Positions 7,782 to 17,501 of a stretch of DNA of 64,000 bases are shown in pieces. A program made the position numbers and the translations under genes. The stretch covers positions 2,530,804-2,594,803 of the forward strand of contig NZ_CP094326.1 of NCBI RefSeq assembly GCF_022760175.1, written 5' to 3'. The notes below the pieces were generated by a model. It saw only the letters and a list, made by a program, of their open reading frames with translations, made no database searches and was not told where the DNA came from. Source of the DNA: Zhouia spongiae (GTDB lineage: Bacteria; Bacteroidota; Bacteroidia; Flavobacteriales; Flavobacteriaceae). Every line of letters begins with the position of its first letter. Position 1 is the stretch's first letter.

Positions 7782-8864
7782 ATGAGCGATAAAAAATGGT
7801 TATCATTAAACATCGGAAAAAAGAATAAAGCTCCGTCATCGTGTAGTTGTGGAGGCACAACCGGAAGCTGTGGTTCAGGGAATACAACTAATAATACCGG
7901 AATCGGTGAGGAGCGCCATAAAGATGGCTTTGAACAGGTTTTTGATGTGAAAATGGATCGCAGAACGGCTTTCAGAAAACTAACGGCCAGTTTGATGATA
8001 GGAGCAGGTGCGGTTAGTACATCATGTAGTATGATGGCTGGTGATGAAAGTAAAGAAAAAGCACAGATAGACTGGGAAGAACAATTTAAGGGAAATTACA
8101 AGTTGATGACGGATGAGGAAAAGAAGGCAACGGTAGACAGGCTTGTTCGATCATACCAGTTACGTACAGGAAAAAATATAAGCATGTCTTCTAAAGATGC
8201 GGAAGAAAATGTGCTGTTCGGGTATGCTTTTAATATTTCCAAATGCCAGGGATATATGGATTGTGTTACGGCTTGTGTAAAAGAAAACAATCAAGACCGA
8301 AACTCTCAGATGGAATATATTCGAATTCATGAGATGAAAGATGGAAAAGGATTAAATTTTGGAGAGGCAGATGATAATTATTACCATGAAGTTCCGGCTG
8401 AAGGACATTTTTATCTAGGAACTCAGTGTTTTCATTGCGATAATCCTCCCTGTGTTGATGTATGTCCGGTACAGGCTACATGGCGTGAGGATGACGGCCT
8501 TGTGGTTGTAGATTATGATTGGTGTGTTGGGTGTAGGTACTGTATGGCTGCTTGTCCTTATGATGGAAGAAGGTTTAACTGGAGTACACCAGAGGTTCCT
8601 GAAGAAGAAATTAATAAAGACCAGCATTATTTAGGAAATCGGCTTCGCAAAAAAGGGGTAATGGAGAAATGCACTTTTTGCGTACAGCGATCAAGATCGG
8701 GTCAAAACCCTGCTTGTGTCGAGGCTTGTCCAACCGGGGCCAGAATTTTTGGAAACCTTTTGGATCCAGACAGTACTATAAGATGGGTGTTGGAAAATAA
8801 AAAAGTATTTCGATTGAAAGAAGACTTGGGAACTGAACCTAAGTTCTGGTATTTCATGGACTAG
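7782..8864 (+). CDS. Tat-exported ferredoxin-type iron-sulfur protein (NrfC/NapG-like)
   Basis: Residues from about 150 onward carry ferredoxin cysteine clusters: C155/C161/C165, then CFHCDNPPCVDVC, CVGCRYCMAAC, and CTFC with CVEAC further on. These are enough for about four [4Fe-4S] centres, as in NrfC, DmsB and NapG. A twin-arginine motif (DRRTAFRK, R60-R61) precedes a hydrophobic stretch ending at C82. It lies unusually far from the N-terminus, after a cysteine- and glycine-rich segment (SSCSCGGTTGSCGSG). The protein of 360 residues would sit on the periplasmic face and take electrons from the NrfD-type protein 25 bases downstream. Confidence 0.87.
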   Translation: MSDKKWLSLNIGKKNKAPSSCSCGGTTGSCGSGNTTNNTGIGEERHKDGFEQVFDVKMDRRTAFRKLTASLMIGAGAVSTSCSMMAGDESKEKAQIDWEEQFKGNYKLMTDEEKKATVDRLVRSYQLRTGKNISMSSKDAEENVLFGYAFNISKCQGYMDCVTACVKENNQDRNSQMEYIRIHEMKDGKGLNFGEADDNYYHEVPAEGHFYLGTQCFHCDNPPCVDVCPVQATWREDDGLVVVDYDWCVGCRYCMAACPYDGRRFNWSTPEVPEEEINKDQHYLGNRLRKKGVMEKCTFCVQRSRSGQNPACVEACPTGARIFGNLLDPDSTIRWVLENKKVFRLKEDLGTEPKFWYFMD

Positions 8865-8889
8865 TTATTAATTATAAGTTGTATCCGAA

Positions 8890-10113
8890 ATGAGAAGGCT
8901 AAAGGTGTTTAAAAGCTTAGTGGTTGACAGCTTGAGTGTAATAACTCATGGCTCTAAAAAGTATCATATCTGGATGGGGTTCTTAACCTTTGTAATGTTG
9001 ATAGGGATGTATTGTTACTCTATTCAATTAGACCAGGGATTAAGTGTGACAGGTATGACAGACAGGGTTAGCTGGGGACTGTATATTTCAAACTTTACTT
9101 TTTTAGTCGGGGTTGCAGCAGCAGCCGTTATGTTGGTAATGCCAACCTACGTACTTAAGGATATAGATTTTAAACAGGCAGTGCTGATAGGTGAAGGTCT
9201 GGCTGTGGCAGCTTTAATTATGTGTCTGGCTTTTGTAATAGCAGATATGGGAGGGCCATCTGTACTTTGGCATATGATTCCGGGAATTGGGGTGTTTAAC
9301 TTCCCCAGTTCTATGCTCACATGGGACGTAATAGTCTTAAATGGTTATTTGTTCTTAAATATCAGTATTCCTTTTTATATCTTATTCCGCCATTACCAGG
9401 GTAAGGAGGCAAAGCATAACGTATATCTGCCAGGAGCTTTGATATCGGTTTTTTGGGCCGTTGGAATTCATTTGGTAACCGCTTTTTTGTATCAGGGGCT
9501 GCAAGCTCGCCCTTTTTGGAACAATGCTTTATTAGGACCTCGGTTTTTAGCTTCAGCTTTTGCAGCGGGGCCGGCTTTAATTATTTTAGTATTGGCCATT
9601 ATCAGAAGCTCAACGACCTTTAAAATAGAAGATAAGACCATCAAAAAGATAGCGATGGTTGTTACGGTAGCAGCTCAGGTGAATCTTATAATGCTTATTT
9701 CAGAATTGTTTAAAGAATTTTATGCTCCGACACATCATAGTGAAAGTGCCTATTATCTGTTTTTTGGTTTACATGGAAAGAACGCATTGATCCCGTGGAT
9801 ATGGACAGCAATTTCATTAAATGTTGTAGCAACATTTATCCTTACTTTTCATAAGTTGAGAAACAACCTGAAGGTGCTTTATTTTGCATGTATGATTTTA
9901 TTTATAGGGATATGGATTGAGAAAGGATTTGGTTTAATAGTTCCGGGATTTATTCCGGGTCCTTATGGAAAAATAGTAGAATATACCCCTACCGCAATAG
10001 AAATAGGGGTAACGATTGGGATTTGGGCTTTAGGAGCATTCTTATTTACTATATTGGCTAAGACAGCGATAAATATTGAACTGGGGAAATTAAGGTATAA
10101 GTCTGATAACTAA
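8890..10113 (+). CDS. nrfD: NrfD/PsrC-type membrane quinol oxidoreductase subunit
   Basis: A 407-residue integral membrane protein with about ten hydrophobic segments and the NrfD-family pattern, including SWGLYISNFTF near residue 60 and LWHMIPGIGVFN near 130. NrfD/PsrC proteins oxidise menaquinol and pass electrons to a partner ferredoxin-like subunit, which is the preceding gene here. It closes the nap operon; 15 bases later the convergent M28 peptidase ends. In this cluster it would do the job of NapC or NapH. The family call is firm; assignment to nitrate reduction rests on position. Confidence 0.87.
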   Translation: MRRLKVFKSLVVDSLSVITHGSKKYHIWMGFLTFVMLIGMYCYSIQLDQGLSVTGMTDRVSWGLYISNFTFLVGVAAAAVMLVMPTYVLKDIDFKQAVLIGEGLAVAALIMCLAFVIADMGGPSVLWHMIPGIGVFNFPSSMLTWDVIVLNGYLFLNISIPFYILFRHYQGKEAKHNVYLPGALISVFWAVGIHLVTAFLYQGLQARPFWNNALLGPRFLASAFAAGPALIILVLAIIRSSTTFKIEDKTIKKIAMVVTVAAQVNLIMLISELFKEFYAPTHHSESAYYLFFGLHGKNALIPWIWTAISLNVVATFILTFHKLRNNLKVLYFACMILFIGIWIEKGFGLIVPGFIPGPYGKIVEYTPTAIEIGVTIGIWALGAFLFTILAKTAINIELGKLRYKSDN

Positions 10114-10128
10114 TTACTATGTTTTGAT

Positions 10129-11469
10129 TTATCGTATGATCCCGGAAGGAAATGTTACGATACTTTCATACCCGTTTTTACCAATTGCTGAGACCCCAAA
10201 CAGATAATTATCTATAACGATCCCCTCAAGAGTAAATTCTTTTACATTCCCGACAAATCTGCTGTGATCCCATGTGGGGGATGTAGTATCCCTCCAATAA
10301 ATTTTATATCCTAAAATATCTTTATTGTCTGACGGCTGACTCCATTTTAACTTTACGGACGGTTCGACAATACCTCCAATGAGCACTTCGATCGGGGCAG
10401 GAGGCGCCCATGCAATACTTGCCAGGTTGATGGCATTTACAGCTGTTAGCTTTTTTACATAATTAAAATGAACCCCCTCGATAACATCACCATATTGAAT
10501 ACCATTTTCAGTTCTGATATCCTGATGCTGCCTGTTGTAATTTTCATGAGCCTCCATAATTCTGACCCCGGCAAATCCTAAATCGTTAAATGGCCTGTGG
10601 TGACCACCCCTCCCAAAGCGGTCGAGCCTGTATACCATCATCGGGTTCATTTCGGGCATATATTTTTGGGTTGTCTTGTAAATGTATCTGGCCAATTGTC
10701 GTGAAATGCCATCAATCTCACCACCATAAAACCGTCTCATATTACGTTCCTTTTCGGTTTCGGCAGGAGGGACCGGCTCAGAAAAGACCCGGAAAGTACG
10801 GTTGTCAATTACCCCATCAATCCCTTCAATATTACCGATCATGTCATTATTCAGTACACCAATTATATCCCAGCCGTTTTTTTTGGCATATTCGGCCAAA
10901 CCCTTACCTCCAAAAAGACCTTGCTCTTCTCCCGAGAGCCCGACATATACAATACTGTTTTCAAATTTATATTGCGATAAAACTCTAGCTGCTTCAATAG
11001 TTCCGGCCAATCCGGAAGCGTTGTCATTTGCTCCCGGAGCATCAGAGGTGAAATTGTTGGGGTCGGAAACACGGGAGTCAATGTCGCCACTCATGATAAT
11101 GTATCTGTTCGGATATTTGGTGCCTCGTTGAATGGCCACTACATTTATAACCCAAACATCATGAACAATACGATTGTTGGAGCCTTTCTCCACAAAGTTC
11201 TTTTGGAAGAAAACCTCCAGGCAATTGCTACAATCTTGTGAAATTTTATCGAATTGCGATTTTACCCATCTTCTGGCGGCTCCGATTCCTCTAATGTTTG
11301 AAACGGTATCGCTTAAAGTGTGGCGTGTTCCGAAACCGGCCAGGGCGCTAATATCCTTTTCTAATCTTTGAGCTGATATCTCTTCAACGATATTATATAT
11401 TCTTGTATCTGTCTGACTTTGAACAGAAATGACGGTCAGCAGAATAAATAAAAGAGTGGTTTTTTTCAT
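10129..11469 (-). CDS. Secreted M28-family metallopeptidase with C-terminal fibronectin III-like domain
   Basis: The 446-residue protein starts with a signal peptide (to about residue 19). M28 zinc motifs appear as SGDIDSR (127-133), GANDNASG (146-153, D149), SGEEQG (179-184) and NNDMIG (207-212). Most M28 enzymes have His where this protein has D129, so one zinc ligand is changed or shifted. Residues from about 355 on (PPAPIEVLI, then LGYKIYWRD and NYLFGVSAIG) look like a fibronectin type III domain. It probably cleaves amino acids or peptides outside the cytoplasm. It starts two bases after the end of otsAB, so it may be cotranscribed with it. Confidence 0.85.
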   Translation of the reverse strand: MKKTTLLFILLTVISVQSQTDTRIYNIVEEISAQRLEKDISALAGFGTRHTLSDTVSNIRGIGAARRWVKSQFDKISQDCSNCLEVFFQKNFVEKGSNNRIVHDVWVINVVAIQRGTKYPNRYIIMSGDIDSRVSDPNNFTSDAPGANDNASGLAGTIEAARVLSQYKFENSIVYVGLSGEEQGLFGGKGLAEYAKKNGWDIIGVLNNDMIGNIEGIDGVIDNRTFRVFSEPVPPAETEKERNMRRFYGGEIDGISRQLARYIYKTTQKYMPEMNPMMVYRLDRFGRGGHHRPFNDLGFAGVRIMEAHENYNRQHQDIRTENGIQYGDVIEGVHFNYVKKLTAVNAINLASIAWAPPAPIEVLIGGIVEPSVKLKWSQPSDNKDILGYKIYWRDTTSPTWDHSRFVGNVKEFTLEGIVIDNYLFGVSAIGKNGYESIVTFPSGIIR

Positions 11470-11471
11470 GC

Positions 11472-13679
11472 TTAACTTACTAATTGATTGAGCAATGTCC
11501 TGACTTCAGAGGTGTCTTTCAGGTAGTATTTGGCTTTCGTGTTTTTAAATCCGACTTTCACTGTTTTTGCATTTTCCGGTAACTCTTCAAACATGTATTC
11601 GTCTGTCCAGTCATCTCCTATAGCCATAATAAAATCATAATTTTTATCAGTTAAAAAGCGAGTGGCTGCCCTTCCTTTATTAACATTACTGCTTTTTATT
11701 TCAACGACTTTGTTACCCTCCAGGACTGAGAGTTCGTTATTGGATATTAAGTGTGTTAACACGGTATTTAATTCTACTGTACGTCTTTGTGCTAATTCAG
11801 GATCAGCTTTTCGGTAATGCCAGGCCAAGGAGTAGTTCTTTTTTTCAATAAATGTTCCGGGGGTTCTGTCTACAAAAGTTTCCAGAACAGGTAGTATTTT
11901 GTCCATCCAGTCTTTTTTAATGCGTTCAAGCGGTTCCCAATCCTTATGGGCATGTTTTAACCATACGCCATGGTCGGTAATTAAGTTGTAGCCATTCCCT
12001 CCAAGCCATTTGCTTAAAGTTTCCCTATCTCGACCACTAATAATTACTATATCCGTATTTTCATTTTGGTTGAGGTTATCGAGGAGTGTAATAAGTAGGT
12101 CATCAGGAGATGCGTCTTGCGGGTTATTTTTAAATCCCACCAAAGTACCGTCATAATCCAGTAACAGTAATTTTTTGTCAGCATTATGATATTCCGAGAT
12201 GATTTTATCTTTTAAATGTTTTTCGAGCTTTTTTGCTACAATTGCTTCTTTTATTGTTTTAGTGGCGTTTAAAGATTTAAAAAACTCTTCAGCCCATTTT
12301 TCGACACTATATCTCGCCAATCTTTTTTGAAGAATATGGTTTCTTGTTTTTTGCTCTTCCAGAGGCATTTCGATAGCTTTTTTAATTGCATCGGCGATTT
12401 CCTCATAACTTGTTGGGTTAATTAATATAGCTTCGCTCATTTCTATTGAGGCTCCGGCCATTTCACTTAAAATTAAAACGCCGTCGTTATTGACCCTGGT
12501 TGCAATATATTCTTTAGCGACAAGATTCATTCCGTCCCGGAGCGGAGTTATAAGGGCTACATCCGCAGAGGTATATAGGTCAATGAGGTTGCCAAAAGGC
12601 ATGGAACGATAAAAATACCAGATGGGGGTCCAGCTGACAGTGGCAAATTTTCCATTAATCCGGCCTACCAATTCATCGGTTTCTCTTTTTAATTTCTGAT
12701 ATGTATCTACGTTCGATCGGGAGGGGACGGCAAGCATCACTAACCTTACTTTTTCTCTGTATTGTGGGTATTTGTCGAGGAAAAACTCAAAGGCTTTGAT
12801 TCTGTTGGGAATACCTTTTGTATAGTCTAAACGGTCTATTGACAAGATGATTTTAGCATCCGGAGATGATTCAATATGATCCTCCAGACGTCGATGAAAT
12901 TCTGTTTTCTCGTTAGGTGACCGTTGTTCGTGTTTGAGAGCTGCATTGTGGAATTTTTGATAATCAATCCCCATGGGAAACGAATCAACTTTTACGATTC
13001 TGTCGTGGTATGATATTTCGTTAAAATTGACTTCCAGTTTTAATAATCGTTTTACTGAACTCAAGAAATGTCTTTCATAGTCATATGTATGAAATCCGAG
13101 CAAGTCGGCTCCTAGCATCCCGTGAAGTAGTTCCTCACGCCACGGAAAAACCCTGAAAATTTCATAGGAAGGATAAGGGATGTGCAAAAAGAAACCAATA
13201 GAAGTATTAGGTTTTTTGTCTTTAATGAGTTTGGGTAAGAGTAATAACTGGTAATCATGTACCCACACCGTATCACCGTCTTCAATATTTTCTATAACCA
13301 CATCGGCAAATTTTTGATTTACCTCTTTGTATGATTCCCATTGGTCTTTGTCAAATTCGGCATATTCCAAGAAATAATGGAATAATGGCCATAGCGCTTT
13401 ATTACTGAATCCGAAATAGAAATCTTCGACATCTTGTCGGTTTAAAGGTACGGACACACATTTTTCCCGGGTAATCGCTTCCTGCACTTTCTCGGAAAGT
13501 TCGGGAGTAAGTTCTTCTTCCGTTACTCCGGACCACCCCACCCAGATACCATTTCCTTCCGTATGAACCGATCTCATGCCCGTAGCAAGCCCGCCTACAC
13601 TCGGTTTAATAGTTAATTCGTCATTTTCCAGCTTTACTTGCAGCGGGAGCCGGTTAGAAATGATTATCGTTTTATTCAT
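11472..13679 (-). CDS. otsAB: Fused trehalose-6-phosphate synthase/phosphatase
   Basis: Residues 1 to about 470 are a GT20 trehalose-6-phosphate synthase (SNRLPL at the start, VWVHDYQLLLLP, SIDRLDYTKG, DGMNLVAKEY). Residues from about 495 to 735 are a HAD-type trehalose-6-phosphate phosphatase (LLDYDGTLVG, ISGRDRE, GDDWTDEYMFE). One chain thus converts UDP-glucose and glucose-6-phosphate to trehalose. A bifunctional fusion of this order is common in Bacteroidota and eukaryotes. The GH15 hydrolase is divergent, 80 bases away, and may degrade trehalose or an alpha-glucan. The start is the ATG at 13679. Confidence 0.95.
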   Translation of the reverse strand: MNKTIIISNRLPLQVKLENDELTIKPSVGGLATGMRSVHTEGNGIWVGWSGVTEEELTPELSEKVQEAITREKCVSVPLNRQDVEDFYFGFSNKALWPLFHYFLEYAEFDKDQWESYKEVNQKFADVVIENIEDGDTVWVHDYQLLLLPKLIKDKKPNTSIGFFLHIPYPSYEIFRVFPWREELLHGMLGADLLGFHTYDYERHFLSSVKRLLKLEVNFNEISYHDRIVKVDSFPMGIDYQKFHNAALKHEQRSPNEKTEFHRRLEDHIESSPDAKIILSIDRLDYTKGIPNRIKAFEFFLDKYPQYREKVRLVMLAVPSRSNVDTYQKLKRETDELVGRINGKFATVSWTPIWYFYRSMPFGNLIDLYTSADVALITPLRDGMNLVAKEYIATRVNNDGVLILSEMAGASIEMSEAILINPTSYEEIADAIKKAIEMPLEEQKTRNHILQKRLARYSVEKWAEEFFKSLNATKTIKEAIVAKKLEKHLKDKIISEYHNADKKLLLLDYDGTLVGFKNNPQDASPDDLLITLLDNLNQNENTDIVIISGRDRETLSKWLGGNGYNLITDHGVWLKHAHKDWEPLERIKKDWMDKILPVLETFVDRTPGTFIEKKNYSLAWHYRKADPELAQRRTVELNTVLTHLISNNELSVLEGNKVVEIKSSNVNKGRAATRFLTDKNYDFIMAIGDDWTDEYMFEELPENAKTVKVGFKNTKAKYYLKDTSEVRTLLNQLVS

Positions 13680-13759
13680 GTACTTGTTTTGGTTTGCAAT
13701 TAAGATTTTCCTTAATTTAAAGAAAAATTGGCGGTAATCACTTATAAAATAGAAATTTA

Positions 13760-15562
13760 ATGAAAAACTTGGATTATGGTATCATAGGTAACTGCAGGAG
13801 TGCAGCATTAATATCTAAATACGGATCGTTGGATTGGTGTTGCCTTCCGGAATTTGATTCTTCATCGGTTTTTGCGAAAATATTAGATGAGAAGATAGGA
13901 GGGAGTTTTGAAATTTTAGTAGATGATGATTATGCTGTAAATCAATATTATATTCCTGGAACCAGTATTTTGGTGACTAGCTTTCACAGGGGGAATGATG
14001 CTTTTGAAATAAGAGATTTCATGCCCCGGTATAAAAAGGATAGTGGCGGTTATCATTCTCCTCCTGAAGTAGTTAGGTATGTAAAGCTTGTCTCCGGAAC
14101 TCCCGTTTTTAAGGTAAAGTACAATCCGAAGCTGGAATATGCAATCGGAACTACAAGGTCGTATGCCAAAGATAATTTTATTGCAAGTTTAACCCATGAA
14201 GAACGTTTTGATACTTTATTTCTGTATACCAATTTTAAGAAGGATAAGATCATTGATGGTGAAGAAATAAAATTGATCAAGAATGGTTATTTCCTGATTA
14301 CATACCATGAAAAAATATTAGAGCCGACTGTTAAAAGCATTTACCTTGAACTTGAACGCACCAAAGTTTATTGGCTAAATTGGGTAGAGCGTATTCCGGT
14401 ATATGAGCAGTATAGTGACTGGATAGAGCGCAGTGCTATTACCCTTAAGTTACTGAGTTATCAGAAATCAGGGGCCGTGCTTGCAGCGGCAACCACTTCA
14501 TTGCCGGAAACCATTGGTGAGGTGAGAAACTGGGATTATCGATTTTGCTGGATAAGAGATGCATCAATGGTTATTAAAGTTTCGTCGGAATTAGGGCATA
14601 AAAATATGGTAAAACGATTTTTGAGATTTATTACAGACCTGATGCCAGATAAGGATGAGAAACTCCAGATTATGTATGGGATAAACCGGGAAAAAGAACT
14701 TACAGAACGAACGCTCGATCATTTAAATGGGTATGAGGGCTCCAAACCTGTCCGAATCGGTAATGCTGCTTACGAACAACGCCAGAATGATATCTATGGT
14801 ATTTTGATGGATGTCATTCATCAGCAATTAGTGCATTTCAGAACCGATATAGAACACGATGAGGAATTATGGAGTATAACAAAAGGGATTGTGTGGGTTG
14901 TTAATAAACACTGGACGGAGCCCGATAAGGGAATCTGGGAATTTCGAACAGAGGAGCGCCATTTTACATTTTCAAAAGTATTATGTTGGGTCGCTATTGA
15001 ACGGGCGCTTAGGGTAGCGCAACTTCTGAAGAAAGATTCGAAAATCAAAAAATGGGAGATTCTGGAGCAACAAATCAAAGAAGATATCCTGGCGAATGCC
15101 TGGAATGAAGAGAAACAAGCATTTACACAATCGTATGGTTCTGCTGATCTTGATGCATCTGTTTTACTCATGGAATCCTATGGCTTTATAGAGGCAAAAA
15201 ATCCAAAGTATATAAGTACTGTAAAAGCCATAGGAGAGGAGCTTAGTAATGACGGACTTTTATACAGGTACAAAAACAAAGATGATTTTGGTTTACCAAG
15301 CTCATCATTTACAATCTGTACTTTCTGGTATATCAATAGTTTGTTTAAAATCGGGGAACACGAGCCTGCCCAAAGGTTATTTAATCAACTACTCTCGTAT
15401 AGTAATCATTTGGGATTATTTAGCGAAGATATAGATTTTAAAACGAAGCGTTTACTTGGCAATTTCCCTCAGGCGTATTCGCATTTGGCTTTGATTGAAA
15501 CCGCCATGAATTTTTCGAGCGTTTCCAAAGAAGATGATATACTGGAGAAACTTCAGAAATAA
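13760..15562 (+). CDS. GH15-family glycoside hydrolase (glucoamylase or trehalase type)
   Basis: The 600-residue protein has the layout of cytoplasmic GH15 enzymes: an N-terminal beta-sandwich (DYGIIGNCRSAALIS at the start), then an (alpha/alpha)6 barrel with NWDYRFCWIRDASM, YEQRQNDIYG, WEFRTEERHFTFSK, and the C-terminal GLFSEDID carrying a likely catalytic acid. There is no signal peptide. Its position opposite the trehalose synthase gene suggests it may be a GH15 trehalase balancing trehalose levels, but glucan hydrolysis is equally open from sequence alone. A clear terminator follows the stop at once. Confidence 0.88.
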   Translation: MKNLDYGIIGNCRSAALISKYGSLDWCCLPEFDSSSVFAKILDEKIGGSFEILVDDDYAVNQYYIPGTSILVTSFHRGNDAFEIRDFMPRYKKDSGGYHSPPEVVRYVKLVSGTPVFKVKYNPKLEYAIGTTRSYAKDNFIASLTHEERFDTLFLYTNFKKDKIIDGEEIKLIKNGYFLITYHEKILEPTVKSIYLELERTKVYWLNWVERIPVYEQYSDWIERSAITLKLLSYQKSGAVLAAATTSLPETIGEVRNWDYRFCWIRDASMVIKVSSELGHKNMVKRFLRFITDLMPDKDEKLQIMYGINREKELTERTLDHLNGYEGSKPVRIGNAAYEQRQNDIYGILMDVIHQQLVHFRTDIEHDEELWSITKGIVWVVNKHWTEPDKGIWEFRTEERHFTFSKVLCWVAIERALRVAQLLKKDSKIKKWEILEQQIKEDILANAWNEEKQAFTQSYGSADLDASVLLMESYGFIEAKNPKYISTVKAIGEELSNDGLLYRYKNKDDFGLPSSSFTICTFWYINSLFKIGEHEPAQRLFNQLLSYSNHLGLFSEDIDFKTKRLLGNFPQAYSHLALIETAMNFSSVSKEDDILEKLQK

Positions 15563-15588
15563 CTAAAAGCCGCTGATGCGGCTTTTAG
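15563..15588. terminator. Bidirectional terminator hairpin after the GH15 gene
   Basis: Arms CTAAAAGCCGC and GCGGCTTTTAG (11 bases each) enclose a four-base loop directly after the stop codon. It can serve the GH15 gene and the convergent acyl-CoA dehydrogenase operon, which ends at 15624. Confidence 0.8.
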
Positions 15589-15623
15589 CTAACAATTAAA
15601 TCATATAACCGGTTAAAACCAAC

Positions 15624-17432
15624 TTAAAAAACATAGGCATTTTCTTCAGAAATCTTTTCGGCAATCTGGTCTCTGAGTGCAACTATATTAGGCATGTTTG
15701 TGTATTTGGTGTATCGCTTAAGTCCCATAAGCATCATACGTTGCTCATCACCTTCAGCAAATGATATTATAGCTTCTTTTCCTTTAGAATTAATTTTTTC
15801 AACAGCATTGAATAAATAAAGTTTAGACATTGCTATTTGATCTTTCTGAGATTCTTCTCCAAAGCGTTTTGCATTTTTATCAGTTCTCAGTATGGCAGAT
15901 TCCGCCATGTATATTTCTATCATGATATCGGCAGCCGCCATTAATAATTGCTGATGTTCTTCCAGGTCTTGTCCGTACTTCTGAACTGCTGCACCTGCAA
16001 TCATTAAGAATGCTTTTTTCAGTTTCCCCAGAATCTCTTTTTCTTCCGAAAATAATTCAGAATAATCGGGAGTATCAAAAGAAGGGATTCCCATTAACTC
16101 GTCTTTTACGGCCATGGCCGGACCTAAAAGATCAACATGTCCCTTCATCGCTTTTTTAATAAGCATCCCAACGGTAAGCATTCTGTTAATTTCGTTGGTT
16201 CCTTCATAAATCCTTGAAATTCTCGCGTCACGCCATGCAGATTCCATTGGTGTGTCGGCACTAAAACCCATTCCCCCAAAAATCTGGATGCCTTCATCTG
16301 TACATTCCTGAACATCTTCCGATACTGCCACTTTAAGGATCGAACATTCAATAGCGTATTCTTCTACACCTTTTAATTCAGCTTCCTGATGAGAATTTCC
16401 TTCAGATTCACGAATTGCGATACGGTCTTCGATGTCTTTAGCCGCCCTGTAACAGGCAGATTCACCGACATAGGCAGCGGTGGCCATGTTTGCAAGTTTT
16501 TGCTTAATCGCTCCGAATTTAACAATTGGCGTTTTAAACTGAATACGTTCATTAGCATATTTAACGGCTTCGGTTATAACTCTTCTCTGGGCATCCAGGC
16601 AAGCAGCAGCTAGCTTTATTCTTCCTATATTAAGGGCGTTCATGGCTATTTTGAAACCGTTACCACGTTCTGATAACATGTTTTCAACCGGAACCTTGGT
16701 ATCGCTAAAGAATACCTGACGGGTGGAAGAGGAATGAATCCCTAATTTGTGCTCTTCTTCACCAAGGGTAATACCATTTCCGGGATCATTCTCAACAATA
16801 AAACCAGTAATGTTTTTGTCGTCTTCTATACGGGCAAAAACTATAAACAAATTAGCAAACCCGGCATTTGATATCCACATTTTTTGTCCGCTAATTTTAT
16901 AATGCGTACCATCTTCTGAAAGAACAGCTTTTGTTTTCCCCGAATTAGCATCAGAACCTGCTCCGGGTTCAGTTAGACAATATGCGCCAAACCATTCTCC
17001 CGAAGCCAGTTTAGGAACATATTTTTGTTTCTGTTCTTCTGTTCCGTATAGTGTAATCGGCATGGTGCCAATTCCGGTATGCGCTCCGAACGCCGTACTA
17101 AAGGAGCCACTGGTACCAGAAATATAGTCGCAGACCAGCATCGTTGATACAAAGCCCATTCCTAGTCCGCCATACGCTTCCGGTACAGCTACACCAAGCA
17201 GCCCCAATTCTCCTGTTTTACGCATTAGTTCTTCTGTAAATGCGTAATCTTTGGTTTCAAATCTGGGTTTGTTCGGCCATAATTCACGATCTACGAATTC
17301 AATGACTGAATCACGCATCATTTTTTGCTCCTCATTGAGGTCTTCCGGAGTAAATATATCTTCCGCTTTAGTTTCCTTGACGATGAATTCACCGCCACGA
17401 GTTAATTTTTTGTTTATAGATTCTGTACTCAT
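15624..17432 (-). CDS. Acyl-CoA dehydrogenase
   Basis: This FAD enzyme carries out the first oxidation step of the beta-oxidation spiral. The 602 residues show the family signatures [15 protein letters not shown] and QIFGGMGFS, plus the catalytic glutamate in [11 protein letters not shown]. About 170 extra C-terminal residues beyond the basic 380-residue fold match the longer, very-long-chain-type dehydrogenases. It is the last gene of the marR-fadB-thiolase-acyl-CoA dehydrogenase operon, 69 bases after the thiolase. Start ATG at 17432. Confidence 0.93.
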   Translation of the reverse strand: MSTESINKKLTRGGEFIVKETKAEDIFTPEDLNEEQKMMRDSVIEFVDRELWPNKPRFETKDYAFTEELMRKTGELGLLGVAVPEAYGGLGMGFVSTMLVCDYISGTSGSFSTAFGAHTGIGTMPITLYGTEEQKQKYVPKLASGEWFGAYCLTEPGAGSDANSGKTKAVLSEDGTHYKISGQKMWISNAGFANLFIVFARIEDDKNITGFIVENDPGNGITLGEEEHKLGIHSSSTRQVFFSDTKVPVENMLSERGNGFKIAMNALNIGRIKLAAACLDAQRRVITEAVKYANERIQFKTPIVKFGAIKQKLANMATAAYVGESACYRAAKDIEDRIAIRESEGNSHQEAELKGVEEYAIECSILKVAVSEDVQECTDEGIQIFGGMGFSADTPMESAWRDARISRIYEGTNEINRMLTVGMLIKKAMKGHVDLLGPAMAVKDELMGIPSFDTPDYSELFSEEKEILGKLKKAFLMIAGAAVQKYGQDLEEHQQLLMAAADIMIEIYMAESAILRTDKNAKRFGEESQKDQIAMSKLYLFNAVEKINSKGKEAIISFAEGDEQRMMLMGLKRYTKYTNMPNIVALRDQIAEKISEENAYVF

Positions 17433-17501
17433 TTTATATAGTTTTTTAGTTAGTATTGAGTTTAAACAGTCTCATTACTCTAGTCCCATTTCTTGATCTG
17501 A

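Noticed and set aside
10590-10988. A 132-codon plus-strand frame inside the M28 peptidase gene
   Set aside because: It lies wholly antisense to a gene with clear domain motifs, and its product has odd composition with no recognisable motif.
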